The notes under the pieces are model-generated. The model was not told where the DNA came from and searched no databases. It saw only the letters and a program-made list of their open reading frames with translations. From Syngnathus acus (Eukaryota; Chordata; Actinopteri; Syngnathiformes; Syngnathidae), in NCBI RefSeq assembly GCF_901709675.1, contig NW_023590224.1, positions 124,001-188,000 of the forward strand: 64,000 bases of DNA, given 5' to 3'. A program made the translations under genes and the position numbers. Below, one piece after another: positions 1 through 8,156 of the stretch (within the stretch, counting starts at the first letter, position 1; each line of letters opens with the position of its first letter).

Positions 1-3000
1 AAAACGTGCTCAGCTCGTCGAGAAAATGCGATTTAAGCAATAAAACTAAAAATGCTTATAAAACATAAACCAAACGTTGCAGGTGGTCATTTCTGCATGC
101 GCAGTGATAAACTGGGCACTCTGAAGCCCCCAAGAGCGCTTTTTACTATGCCAACCTAACCAGAGTGACGGGAGAGGCACCATCCAGAAAACGTGCTCAG
201 CTCGTCGAGAAAATGCGATTTAAGCAATAAAACAAAAAATGCTTATAAAACATAAACCAAACGTTGCAGGTGGTCATTTCTGCATGCGCAGTGATAAACC
301 CGGCACTCTGAAGCACCCAAGAGCGCTTTTTACTAGAAATAGTGCTCAGCTCGTCGAGAAAATGCGCTCTAAGCAATACAATTAAAAATGCTCATAAAAC
401 ATAAACCAAACGTTGCAGGTGGTCATTTCTTTATGTGCAGTGATAAACTCGGCACTCTGAAGCACCCAAGAGCGCTTTTTACTTTGCCAACCTAACCAGA
501 GTGACGGGAGAGGCACCATCCAGAAAACGTGCTCAGCTCGTCGAGAAAATGCGATTTAAGCAATAAAACTAAAAATGCTTATAAAACATAAACCAAACGT
601 TGCAGGTGGTCATTTCTGCATGCGCAGTGAGAAACTGGGCACTCTGAAGCCCCCAAGAGCGCTTTTTACTATGCCAACCTAACCAGAGTGACGGGAGAGG
701 CACCATCCAGAAAACGTGCTCAGCTCGTCGAGAAAATGCGATTTAAGCAATAAAACAAAAAATGCTTATAAAACATAAACCAAACGTTGCAGGTGGTCAT
801 TTCTGCATGCGCAGTGATAAACCCGGCACTCTGAAGCACCCAAGAGCGCTTTTTACTAGAAATAGTGCTCAGCTCGTCGAGAAAATGCGCTCTAAGCAAT
901 ACAATTAAAAATGCTCATAAAACATAAACCAAACGTTGCAGGTGGTCATTTCTTTATGTGCAGTGATAAACTCGGCACTCTGAAGCACCCAAGAGCGCTT
1001 TTTACTTTGCCAACCTAACCAGAGTGACGGGAGAGGCACCATCCAGAAAACGTGCTCAGCTCGTCGAGAAAATGCGATTTAAGCAATAAAACTAAAAATG
1101 CTTATAAAACATAAACCAAACGTTGCAGGTGGTAATTTCTGCATGCGCAGTGATAAACTGGGCACTCTGAAGCCCCCAAGAGCGCTTTTTACTATGCCAA
1201 CCTAACCAGAGTGACGGGAGAGGCACCATCCAGAAAACGTGCTCAGCTCGTCGAGAAAATGCGATTTAAGCAATAAAACAAAAATGCTTATAAAACATAA
1301 ACCAAACGTTGCAGGTGGTCATTTCTGCATGCGCAGTGATAAACCCGGCACTCTGAAGCACCCAAGAGCGCTTTTTACTAGAAATAGTGCTCAGCTCGTC
1401 GAGAAAATGCGCTCTAAGCAATACAATTAAAAATGCTCATAAAACATAAACCAAACGTTGCAGGTGGTCATTTCTTCATGTGCAGTGATAAACTCGGCAC
1501 TCTGAAGCACCCAAGAGCGCTTTTTACTTTGCCAACCTAACCAGAGTGACGGGAGAGGCACCATCCAGAAAACGTGCTCAGCTCGTCGAGAAAATGCGAT
1601 TTAAGCAATAAAACTAAAAATGCTTATAAAACATAAACCAAACGTTGCAGGTGGTCATTTCTGCATGCGCAGTGATAAACTGGGCACTCTGAAGCCCCCA
1701 AGAGCACTTTTTACTATGCCAACCTAACCAGAGTGACGGGAGAGGCACCATCCAGAAAACGTGCTCAGCTCGTCGAGAAAATGCGATTTAAGCAATAAAA
1801 CAAAAAATGCTTATAAAACATAAACCAAACGTTGCAGGTGGTCATTTCTGCATGCGCAGTGATAAACTCGGCACTCTGAAGCACCCAAGAGCGCTTTTTA
1901 CTAGAAAACGTGCTCAGCTCGTCGAGAAAATGCGCTCTAAGCAATACAATTAAAAATGCTTATAAAACATAAACCAAACGTTGCAGGTGGTCATTTCTGC
2001 ATGCGCAGTGATAAACTGGGCACTCTGAAGCACCCAAGAGCACTTTTTACTATGCCAACCTAACCAGAGTGACGGGAGAGGCACCATCCAGAAAACGTGC
2101 TCAGCTCGTCGAGAAAATGCGATTTAAGCAATAAAACTAAAAATGCTTATAAAACATAAACCAAACGTTGCAGGTTGTCATTTCTTCATGCGCAGTGATA
2201 AACTCCGCACTCTGAAGGACCCAAGAGCGCTTTTACTAGAAAACGTGCTCAGCTCGTCGAGAAAATGCGCTCTAAGCAATACAATTAAATACTGCTCATA
2301 AAATACATAAACCAAACGTTGCAGGTGGTCATTTCTTCATGTGCAGTGATAAACTCGGCACTCTGGAAGCCACCCAAGCGCACTTTTGACTTGCCAACTA
2401 ACCAGAGTGACGGGAGACGGCACCATCCAGAAAACGTGCTCAGACTCGTCGAGAAAAATGCGATTTAAGCATAGTAAAACTAAAAATGCTTATCAAAACA
2501 TAAACCAAACGTTGCAGGTGGTCCAGTTCTGCATGCGCAGTGCGGGATAAACTGGGCACTCTGAAGTCCCCCCAAGAGCACTTGTTACTATGCCAACCTA
2601 ACCAGAGTGACGGGAGAGGCACCAACCAGAAAACGTGCTCAGCTCGTCGAGAAAATGCGCTCTAAGCAATACAATTAAAAATGCTTATAAAACATAAACC
2701 AAACGTTGCAGGTGGTCATTTCTGCATGCGCAGTGATAAACTGGGCACTCTGAAGCCCCCAAGAGCACTTTTTACTATGCCAACCTAACCAGAGTGACGG
2801 GAGAGGCACCATCCAGAAAAGGTGCTCAGCTCGTCGAGAAAATGCGATTTAAGCAATAAAACTATAAATGCTTATAAAACATAAACCAAACGTTGCAGGT
2901 GTTCATTTCTGCATGCGCAGTGATAAACTCGGCACTCTGAAGCACCCAAGAGCGCTTTTTACTAGAAAACGTGCTCAGCTCGTCGAGAAAATGCGCTCTA

Positions 3001-3326
3001 AGCAATACAATTAAAAATGCTTATAAAACATAAACCAAACGTTGCAGGTGGTCATTTCTTCATGCGCAGTGATAAACTCGGCACTCTGAAGCACCCAAGA
3101 GCACTTTTTACTTTGCCAACCTAACCAGAGTGACGGGAGAGGCACCATCCAGAAAACGTGCTCAGCTCGTCGAGAAAATGCGATTTAAGCAATAAAACTA
3201 AAAATGCTTATAAAACATAAACCAAACGTTGCAGGTTGTCATTTCTTCATGCGCAGTGATAAACTCCGCACTCTGAAGGACCCAAGAGCGCTTTTTACTA
3301 TGCCAACTTAACCAGAGTGACGTGAG
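1..3326. repeat. Satellite A array, 523-bp higher-order unit
   Basis: Tandem array of a satellite recognised by the cores GCTCAGCTCGTCGAGAAAAT and AAACCAAACGTTGCAGGTGG. Anchoring on TGCTCAG gives starts at 7, 194, 343, 530, 717, 866 and 1053, that is monomers of 187, 149 and 187 bp repeating as a 523-bp trimer. The long monomer carries a segment with CTAACCAGAGTGACGGGAG that the short one lacks. Every long monomer contains an AATAAA. A stretch at about 2220-2640 has many single-base insertions not seen elsewhere. The last monomer before the B block carries diagnostic variants (GGTTGTC, TCCGCACTCTGAAGGACC). No gene is seen; the short ORF at 1239-1430 is satellite sequence. Confidence 0.95.
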
Positions 3327-4762
3327 GCGACCGGGCGCGGACGCAAACTCACGCCCGGCAAGAGCGCTCGGAAGGCGGATAGGCTTTCACGGAAGCCCCG
3401 CCAGCAGGTCCGCGGGCCAAATAGGGTTCCATAAGGGACCGGGCGCGGACGCTAACCCACGCCAGGCATGAGAGCTCGGAAGGCGGATAGGCTTTCACGG
3501 AGGTCCCGCCAGACGGTCCGCGGGCCATTTAAGGTCCCATAAGTGACCGTGCGCGGTCTCTAACTCAGGCCCGGCAGGAGTGCTCGGAGGGCGGATAGGC
3601 TTTCACGGAAGTACCGCCAGCCGGTCCGCGGGCTATTTAGGGTCCCATAACTGACCGGGCGCGGTCTCAAACCCACGCCCGGCAGGAGTGCTCGGAGGGC
3701 GGATAGGCATTCACGGAGGTCCCGCCAGCCGGTCCGCGGGCTATTTAGGGTCCCATAACTGACCGGGCGCGGTCTCAAACTCAGGCCCGGCAGGAGTGCT
3801 CGGAGGGCGGATAGGCATTCACGGAGTTCCCGCCAGCCGGTCCGCGGGCTATTTAGGGTCCCATAACTGACCGGGCGCGGTCTCTAACCCACGCCCGGCA
3901 GGAGTGCTCGGAGGGCGGATAGGCATTCACGGAGGTCTCGCCAGCCGGTCCGCGGGCCATTCAGGGTCCCATACATGACCGGGCGCGGTCTCTAACCCAC
4001 GCCCGGCGGGAGTGCTCGGAGGGCGGATAGGCATCCACGGACGTCCCGCCAGCCGGTCCGCGGGCCATTCAGGGTCCCATACATGACCGGGCGCGGTCTC
4101 GAACTCAGGCCCGGCAGGAGTGCTCGGAGGGCGGATAGGCATTCACGGAGGTACCGCCAGCAGGTCCGCGGGCCATTTAGGGTCCCATAAGTGACCAGGC
4201 GCGGTCTCGAACTCACGCCCGGCAGGAGTGCTCGGAGGGCGGATAGGCTTTCACGGTGGTACCGCCAGCCGGTCCGCGGGCCATTTAGGGTCCCATAAGT
4301 GACCGGGCGCGGTCTCTAACCCACGCCCGGCAGGAGTGCTCGGAGGGCGGACAGGCTTTCACGGAACTCCCGCCAGCCGGTCCGCGGGCCATTTAGGGTC
4401 CCATAAGTGACCGGGCGCGGTCTCGAACTCACGCCCGGCAGGAGTGCTCGGAGGGCGGATAGGCTTTCACGGTGGTACCGCCAGCCGGTCCGCGGGCCAT
4501 TTAGGGTCCCATAAGTGACTGGGCGCGGTCTCTAACTCAGGCCCGGCAGGAGTGCTCGGACGGCGGATAGGCATTCACGGAGGTACCGCCAGCAGGTGCG
4601 CGGGCCAATTAGGGTCCCATAAGTGACCGGGCGCGGTCTCTAACCCACGCCCGGCAGGAGTGCTCGGAGGGCGGACAGGCTTTCACGGAGTTCCCGCCAG
4701 CCGGTCCGCGGGCCAAATAGGGTCCCATAAGGGACCGGGGGCGGACGCTAAACCACGCACTC
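3327..4762. repeat. Satellite B block 1 (108-bp unit, 13 units + 32 bp)
   Basis: GC-rich tandem repeat; TGCTCGG recurs at 3581, 3689 and 3797 (period 108 bp). Typical unit pieces are GACCGGGCGCGGTCTC, GGCAGGAGTGCTCGGAGGGC and CCAGCCGGTCCGCGGGCC. The block length is 1436 bp = 13x108+32. Entry junction GTGACGTGAGGCGACCGGGC and exit junction GGGGGCGGACGCTAAACCAC recur at all other B blocks. Reading frames stay open because 108 is a multiple of three; no gene is supported. Confidence 0.95.
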
Positions 4763-5520
4763 AACTCGGCACTCTGAAGCACCCAAGAGCGCTTTTTACT
4801 AGAAAACGTGCTCAGCTCGTCGAGAAAATGCACTCTAAGCAATACAATTAAAAATGCTTATAAAACATAAACCAAACGTTGCAGGTGGTCATTTCTTCAT
4901 GCGCAGTGATAAACTCGGCACTCTGAAGCACCCAAGAGCGCTTTTTACTTTGCCAACCTAACCAGAGTGACGGGAGAGGCACCATCCAGAAAACGTGCTC
5001 AGCTCGTCGAGAAAATTCGATTTAAGCAATAAAACTAAAAATGCTTATAAAACATAAACCAAACGTTGCAGGTGGTCATTTCTGCATGCGCAGTGATAAA
5101 CTGGGCACTCTGAAGCCCCCAAGAGCACTTTTTACTATGCCAACCTAACCAGAGTGACGGGAGAGGCACCATCCAGAAAACGTGCTCAGCTCGTCGAGAA
5201 AATGCGATTTAAGCAATAAAACAAAAAATGCTTATAAAACATAAACCAAACGTTGCAGGTGGTCATTTCTGCATGCGCAGTGATAAACCCGGCACTCTGA
5301 AGCACCCAAGAGCGCTTTTTACTAGAAATAGTGCTCAGCTCGTCGAGAAAATGCGCTCTAAGCAATACAATTAAAAATGCTCATAAAACATAAACCAAAC
5401 GTTGCAGGTGGTCATTTCTTTATGTGCAGTGATAAACTCGGCACTCTGAAGCACCCAAGAGCGCTTTTTACTTTGCCAACCTAACCAGAGTGACGGGAGA
5501 GGCACCATCCAGAAAACGTG
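4763..5520. repeat. Satellite A, left flank of the Polinton
   Basis: Satellite A monomers resume at AACTCGGCACTCTG after the B exit junction. One monomer carries the variant GAGAAAATTCG (about 5010), shared with the A arrays after other B blocks. The array is interrupted at 5520 inside the sequence CCAGAAAACGTG|CTCAGC by the Polinton. Confidence 0.95.
5515..5520. repeat. Polinton target-site duplication, left
   Basis: AACGTG immediately precedes the terminal AGAGAGAGTT of the element. The same AACGTG follows the right terminus at 21821-21826, after which the satellite continues with CTCAGCTCG. Six bases is the duplication length known for Polinton/Maverick integrases. Confidence 0.95.
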
Positions 5521-5615
5521 AGAGAGAGTTAAACAATGCGCTTAACTTTGATGTCTATTGTTATGCAAATGAGGCAGGTGGATGCACTACCCCCATGATA
5601 CCGCTAGGGGGCGTT

Positions 5616-5729
5616 GCAGGTGTTTTCGTTGTTATGTAAATGTTGCAGGTGTCTTCGTTGTTATGTAAAGATGCAGGTGTCTTCGTTGTTATGTAAAGAT
5701 GCAGGTGTATGTCTATTGTTTTGTAAATG
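5616..5729 (+). repeat. 28-29-bp tandem sub-repeats in the TIR
   Basis: Four units of the type GCAGGTGTCTTCGTTGTTAT start at 5616, 5645, 5673 and 5701; the last is diverged. The same units occur inverted in the right TIR (about 21612-21725). They lie between the two CCGCTAGGGGGCG motifs. Function unknown; binding-site iteration or replication-slippage products are both possible. Confidence 0.85.
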
Positions 5730-5832
5730 TTGTAGGGTGGGTGCAGTGTCACCATGATACCGCTAGGGGGCGCTATCTTGGTGTTACGGTGAGGGGGGGG
5801 GGGGCATGTACAGGTGTGTTTTTAAGGGGTGA

Positions 5833-5868
5833 GGGGTGGACCTACTGCTGGTATATTTAAGGTGGGGT
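5833..5868 (+). promoter_or_regulatory. Inward TIR promoter, left copy
   Basis: A 36-bp block containing GGACCTACTGCTGG followed by TATATTTAAGG (5852-5862), a TATA-type core pointing into the element. The block occurs exactly at 7186-7221 and inverted at 21478-21513. Here the first ATG downstream (5892) opens only a 29-codon ORF, so this copy probably lacks its original coding exon. Promoter activity is inferred from motif and placement. Confidence 0.65.
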
Positions 5869-5953
5869 TATTTGGGAAGACACGCCAGCACATGAGCTCT
5901 GATCAGAAAGTGCACAAAAAGTTGGAGAGCGTCAAGAATTGTTTGTCATCTAT

Positions 5954-6024
5954 GTCAGCAAATACAGTTATATCTGCATGATATTACATTCACATTACAT
6001 CATGTTTTATATGATAATCTTAGT

Positions 6025-6065
<41 letters not shown>

Positions 6066-6104
6066 CTAGTATAAATAGTAGCATGACTTGCCTTTAACCA
6101 TCTC
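5954..6104 (-). pseudogene. Inverted fragment of the right-end spliced gene
   Basis: Same-orientation copy (plus strand) of 21277-21397, expanded by an ATT microsatellite (about 6020-6063). Read on the minus strand it contains the 3' end of exon 1, intron 1 and the start of exon 2 of the gene at 20472-21454. Relative to the adjacent TIR it is reversed compared with the right end. The splice donor is GC instead of GT (GGCAAGTC), and the exons run into the TIR without continuation, so it is a non-functional remnant of terminal rearrangement. Confidence 0.7.
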
Positions 6105-6117
6105 CATATCGACAGAT

Positions 6118-6456
6118 GTGTTTTTTTTTTTTTTTGTTTTTTGTTTTTTTTTTTTTGCAAATGACGTAGAGGGTGCAATGTCACCAAGATAACACCAGGG
6201 GGGTGTTGTAAGGTGTTTTGGTGGGGGGCGTGTCCAGGTGTTTTTTTTTTTTTTTTTTTTGCAAATGACGTAGGGAGTGCAATGTCACCAAGATAACGCT
6301 AGGGGGCGCTGTAAGGTGCTTTGGTGAGGGGGGCGTGTCCAGGTGTTTTTTGTTTTTTTTTGCAAATGACGTAGGGGGGGTGCAATGTCACCAAGATAAC
6401 GCTAGGGGGCTCTGTAAGGTGCTTTGGTGAGGGGGTGTGTCCAGTTTTTTTTTTTT
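6118..6456. repeat. Three ~103-bp units with T-runs and GCAAATGACGTAG
   Basis: Each unit has a long T-run, GCAAATGACGTAG (6157, 6261, 6362), a CACCAAGATAACGCTAGGGG core and a GGGGGCGTGTCCAGG segment. Spacing is 104 and 101 bp. The units resemble the TIR segment around 5740-5810 (ACCATGATACCGCTAGGGGG), so they look like diverged internal copies of TIR sequence. TGACGT is a CRE/ATF-like half-site. No ORF. Confidence 0.8.
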
Positions 6457-6629
6457 TTTTTTTTTGAGAGACTGAAGATCAGAATTACAGTCAAAGGTGC
6501 TATGTTGGGGCATGTTTGAAGATTACAATTACAATCAGTGTTGAAACATGTTGGAACATGTCTGAAGATTACAATTACAGTCAGAGTTGACCCTACGTAA
6601 AATATGTCAGAAGGCGCGTTGTAGTTTTT

Positions 6630-6672
<43 letters not shown>

Positions 6673-7185
6673 GAATTGCAATAAAGGTGTTATGTTGAAA
6701 CATATTCAAGTGTAGTTTTTAGAGAGAAAGATCAAGACAAAATGTCTGATGATTATAATTGTAATCAGAGCTGAAGCATTAGCACAGGTGTTTTTTTCTA
6801 GAAGCGGTCAGGACAGGAAAAACAAGATTAGTATATACAGATTTCTGAAGAAGCATTCACAAAACAGCGACTCTGAAACTGCAGATTACAATTACGATCA
6901 GTGTTGAAGCATTCGCACAGGTGTTGGTTTTTAGAAACGCTCAGGACAAGAAAAACAAGATTAGTCTCCAAAGATTTGAGTTTCACAAAGACAACGACTC
7001 TGCGTCAACAGGCATGTCTGGTTTTTTAGGAGAGGTCAAGGGCAAGAGGGGGAAGACAGTCGAAGGCCTCTGAAAGCCTTATATTTCAGTAAATTTTGTA
7101 TGCTACATTTTGTTTAGATAGTTTTAGGAAAGTAGTCTAACATGTCCTGAGTAAAACACGTGACAAAGGTGTGGTTTTAAGGAAA
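6457..7185. other. Non-coding left arm with degenerate repeats
   Basis: No gene is seen. The stretch holds iterated GATTACAATTACA-type segments (about 6505-6590 and 6885), a GA microsatellite (6631-6669), and two related copies of a GAAGCATT..GCACAGGTGTT..CAGGACA unit (about 6770-6830 and 6905-6965). It also holds a 29-bp segment (6830-6858) identical to part of the protease gene (14010-14038). Confidence 0.7.
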
Positions 7186-7221
7186 GGGGTGGACCTACTG
7201 CTGGTATATTTAAGGTGGGGT
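7186..7221 (+). promoter_or_regulatory. Second copy of the TIR promoter block
   Basis: Exact repeat of the 36-bp TIR block, including TATATTTAA (7205-7213), 71 bp upstream of the ATG at 7292. Similarity extends upstream (GGTGTGGTTTTAAGG against the TIR's TGTGTTTTTAAGG). Its placement makes it the likely promoter of the 212-residue gene and perhaps of the whole rightward set. Confidence 0.7.
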
Positions 7222-7291
7222 GCATTGAGCGACGAGCTTAAAAAGCTAAGCTAAAGCAGTGGTGTTAAACTGTAAACTTGAAGCTTAAATC

Positions 7292-7930
7292 ATGATAGCC
7301 GAAACACCTATTAGTATTCATTTTAGCCGTTTAGGCGGTTTGTTGGACGCTCCTAAAAAAAAACATTTGTACCTAAAACGTATGCAGCAGCCTCCTACAG
7401 AAAAACTTGAGCAGAACTGGGACCTGACAACGGAGACACTCTGGGGATTTAGATTTTTTTATGAAATCGGGGAGCTTTTTTTCTTCATGAAAAACCGAGA
7501 AACATCTGGACCAAACAACGATTCTGACCCAACCAGCACGTATGGTTTGTTGAATTCCAATGACTGGGGTGTGATAAGCCAAATCCTACCCCAGGTTTTG
7601 ACTGAATTTCTAGATGAATACGGCATCCAAGGCGAGTTGAACATAACCTGGGTTTCACGAATTACGGTTAGCGGGAAATGTTTTCTACGACTTAAAGTTT
7701 CTCCTCAAACTACTGATGGAGCAGAAGATGGCGAGCTAATCGAGCTACTGTATCTGACGCTAGAAGTGTTTAATAGTGAATGTGGGGTTTTCCAGACAAT
7801 AATCAACGTACCATTAGCAGAGTGGCTTGAAAGACTGCAGGCATTTGGTGACAGTATTACAAAACTTTTTGTAGATAGCCGTGTTTGGATAAACACCATT
7901 GGAGCTAAACGTAAATTGACTTTAGACTAG
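7292..7930 (+). CDS. Accessory protein of unknown function (212 aa)
   Basis: Uninterrupted ORF from ATG at 7292, the first ATG after the promoter copy at 7186-7221. No family is recognised. The protein is roughly neutral to acidic. It has a short Lys-rich patch near residues 22-30, an aromatic FFYEIGELFFFMKN segment around 55-68, and a stretch around 120-200 with alternating beta-like and helical character. No signal peptide or clear membrane segment is seen. It is the first gene inside the left end, where Polintons carry variable lineage-specific genes; an early, host-interacting role would fit the position but is only inference. A CA microsatellite follows its stop. Confidence 0.75.
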   Translation: MIAETPISIHFSRLGGLLDAPKKKHLYLKRMQQPPTEKLEQNWDLTTETLWGFRFFYEIGELFFFMKNRETSGPNNDSDPTSTYGLLNSNDWGVISQILPQVLTEFLDEYGIQGELNITWVSRITVSGKCFLRLKVSPQTTDGAEDGELIELLYLTLEVFNSECGVFQTIINVPLAEWLERLQAFGDSITKLFVDSRVWINTIGAKRKLTLD

Positions 7931-7938
7931 CCTCACTA

Positions 7939-7941
<3 letters not shown>

Positions 7942-7995
<54 letters not shown>
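7942..7995. repeat. CA dinucleotide microsatellite
   Basis: Uninterrupted AC repeat of about 27 units between the 212-aa gene and the next promoter region, followed by a short T-run. Confidence 0.95.
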
Positions 7996-8002
<7 letters not shown>

Positions 8003-8085
8003 TTTACGACTACCACCGAAACTGGGGAGGAGGGTGTAACTATTAGCATCTAGGGGAGGGGGTTGTAATCATTAGGACATCTCTG

Positions 8086-8092
8086 TATAAGA
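8086..8092 (+). promoter_or_regulatory. Probable TATA box of the 471-aa gene
   Basis: TATAAGA about 70 bp upstream of the ATG at 8157, in the only gap between the CA repeat and this gene. It differs from the TIR-type promoter, suggesting separate control. Confidence 0.5.
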
Positions 8093-8156
8093 GGAGGCAG
8101 CTTCTAGCACACGGCCCCTCAGCCCCTCATACCTGAAGTCCAGAGAGATCGACAAC

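Larger units (their letters stand above)
5521..5935 (+). repeat. Left terminal inverted repeat of Polinton
   Basis: Matches the reverse complement of 21405-21820 almost base for base, apart from a longer G run (about 5800) and small differences near 5910. It contains an octamer-like ATGCAAAT (about 5574), two CCGCTAGGGGGCG motifs (5601-5613 and 5760-5772), four 28-29-bp sub-repeats starting GCAGGTGT at 5616, 5645, 5673 and 5701, and an inward promoter at 5833-5868. Homology to the right end stops after GGAGAGCGTCAA. Confidence 0.95.

Noticed and set aside
1-3326. Regular repeats suggesting a CRISPR-like array
   Set aside because: There are no unique spacers of constant size and no cas genes; this is a satellite in a eukaryotic genome.
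3560-4842. Many 60-100-residue ORFs in B blocks on both strands (also at 28606-29897, 32950-34133, 34758-36157, 41243-41650, 44109-44510, 54534-54941)
   Set aside because: The 108-bp unit is a multiple of three, so frames stay open by chance; the peptides are 36-residue repeats with no gene features.
5561-5755. 64-residue ORF on the minus strand of the TIR (mirrored at 21586-21780)
   Set aside because: Composed of the 28-bp sub-repeats; points outward from the element and has no promoter.
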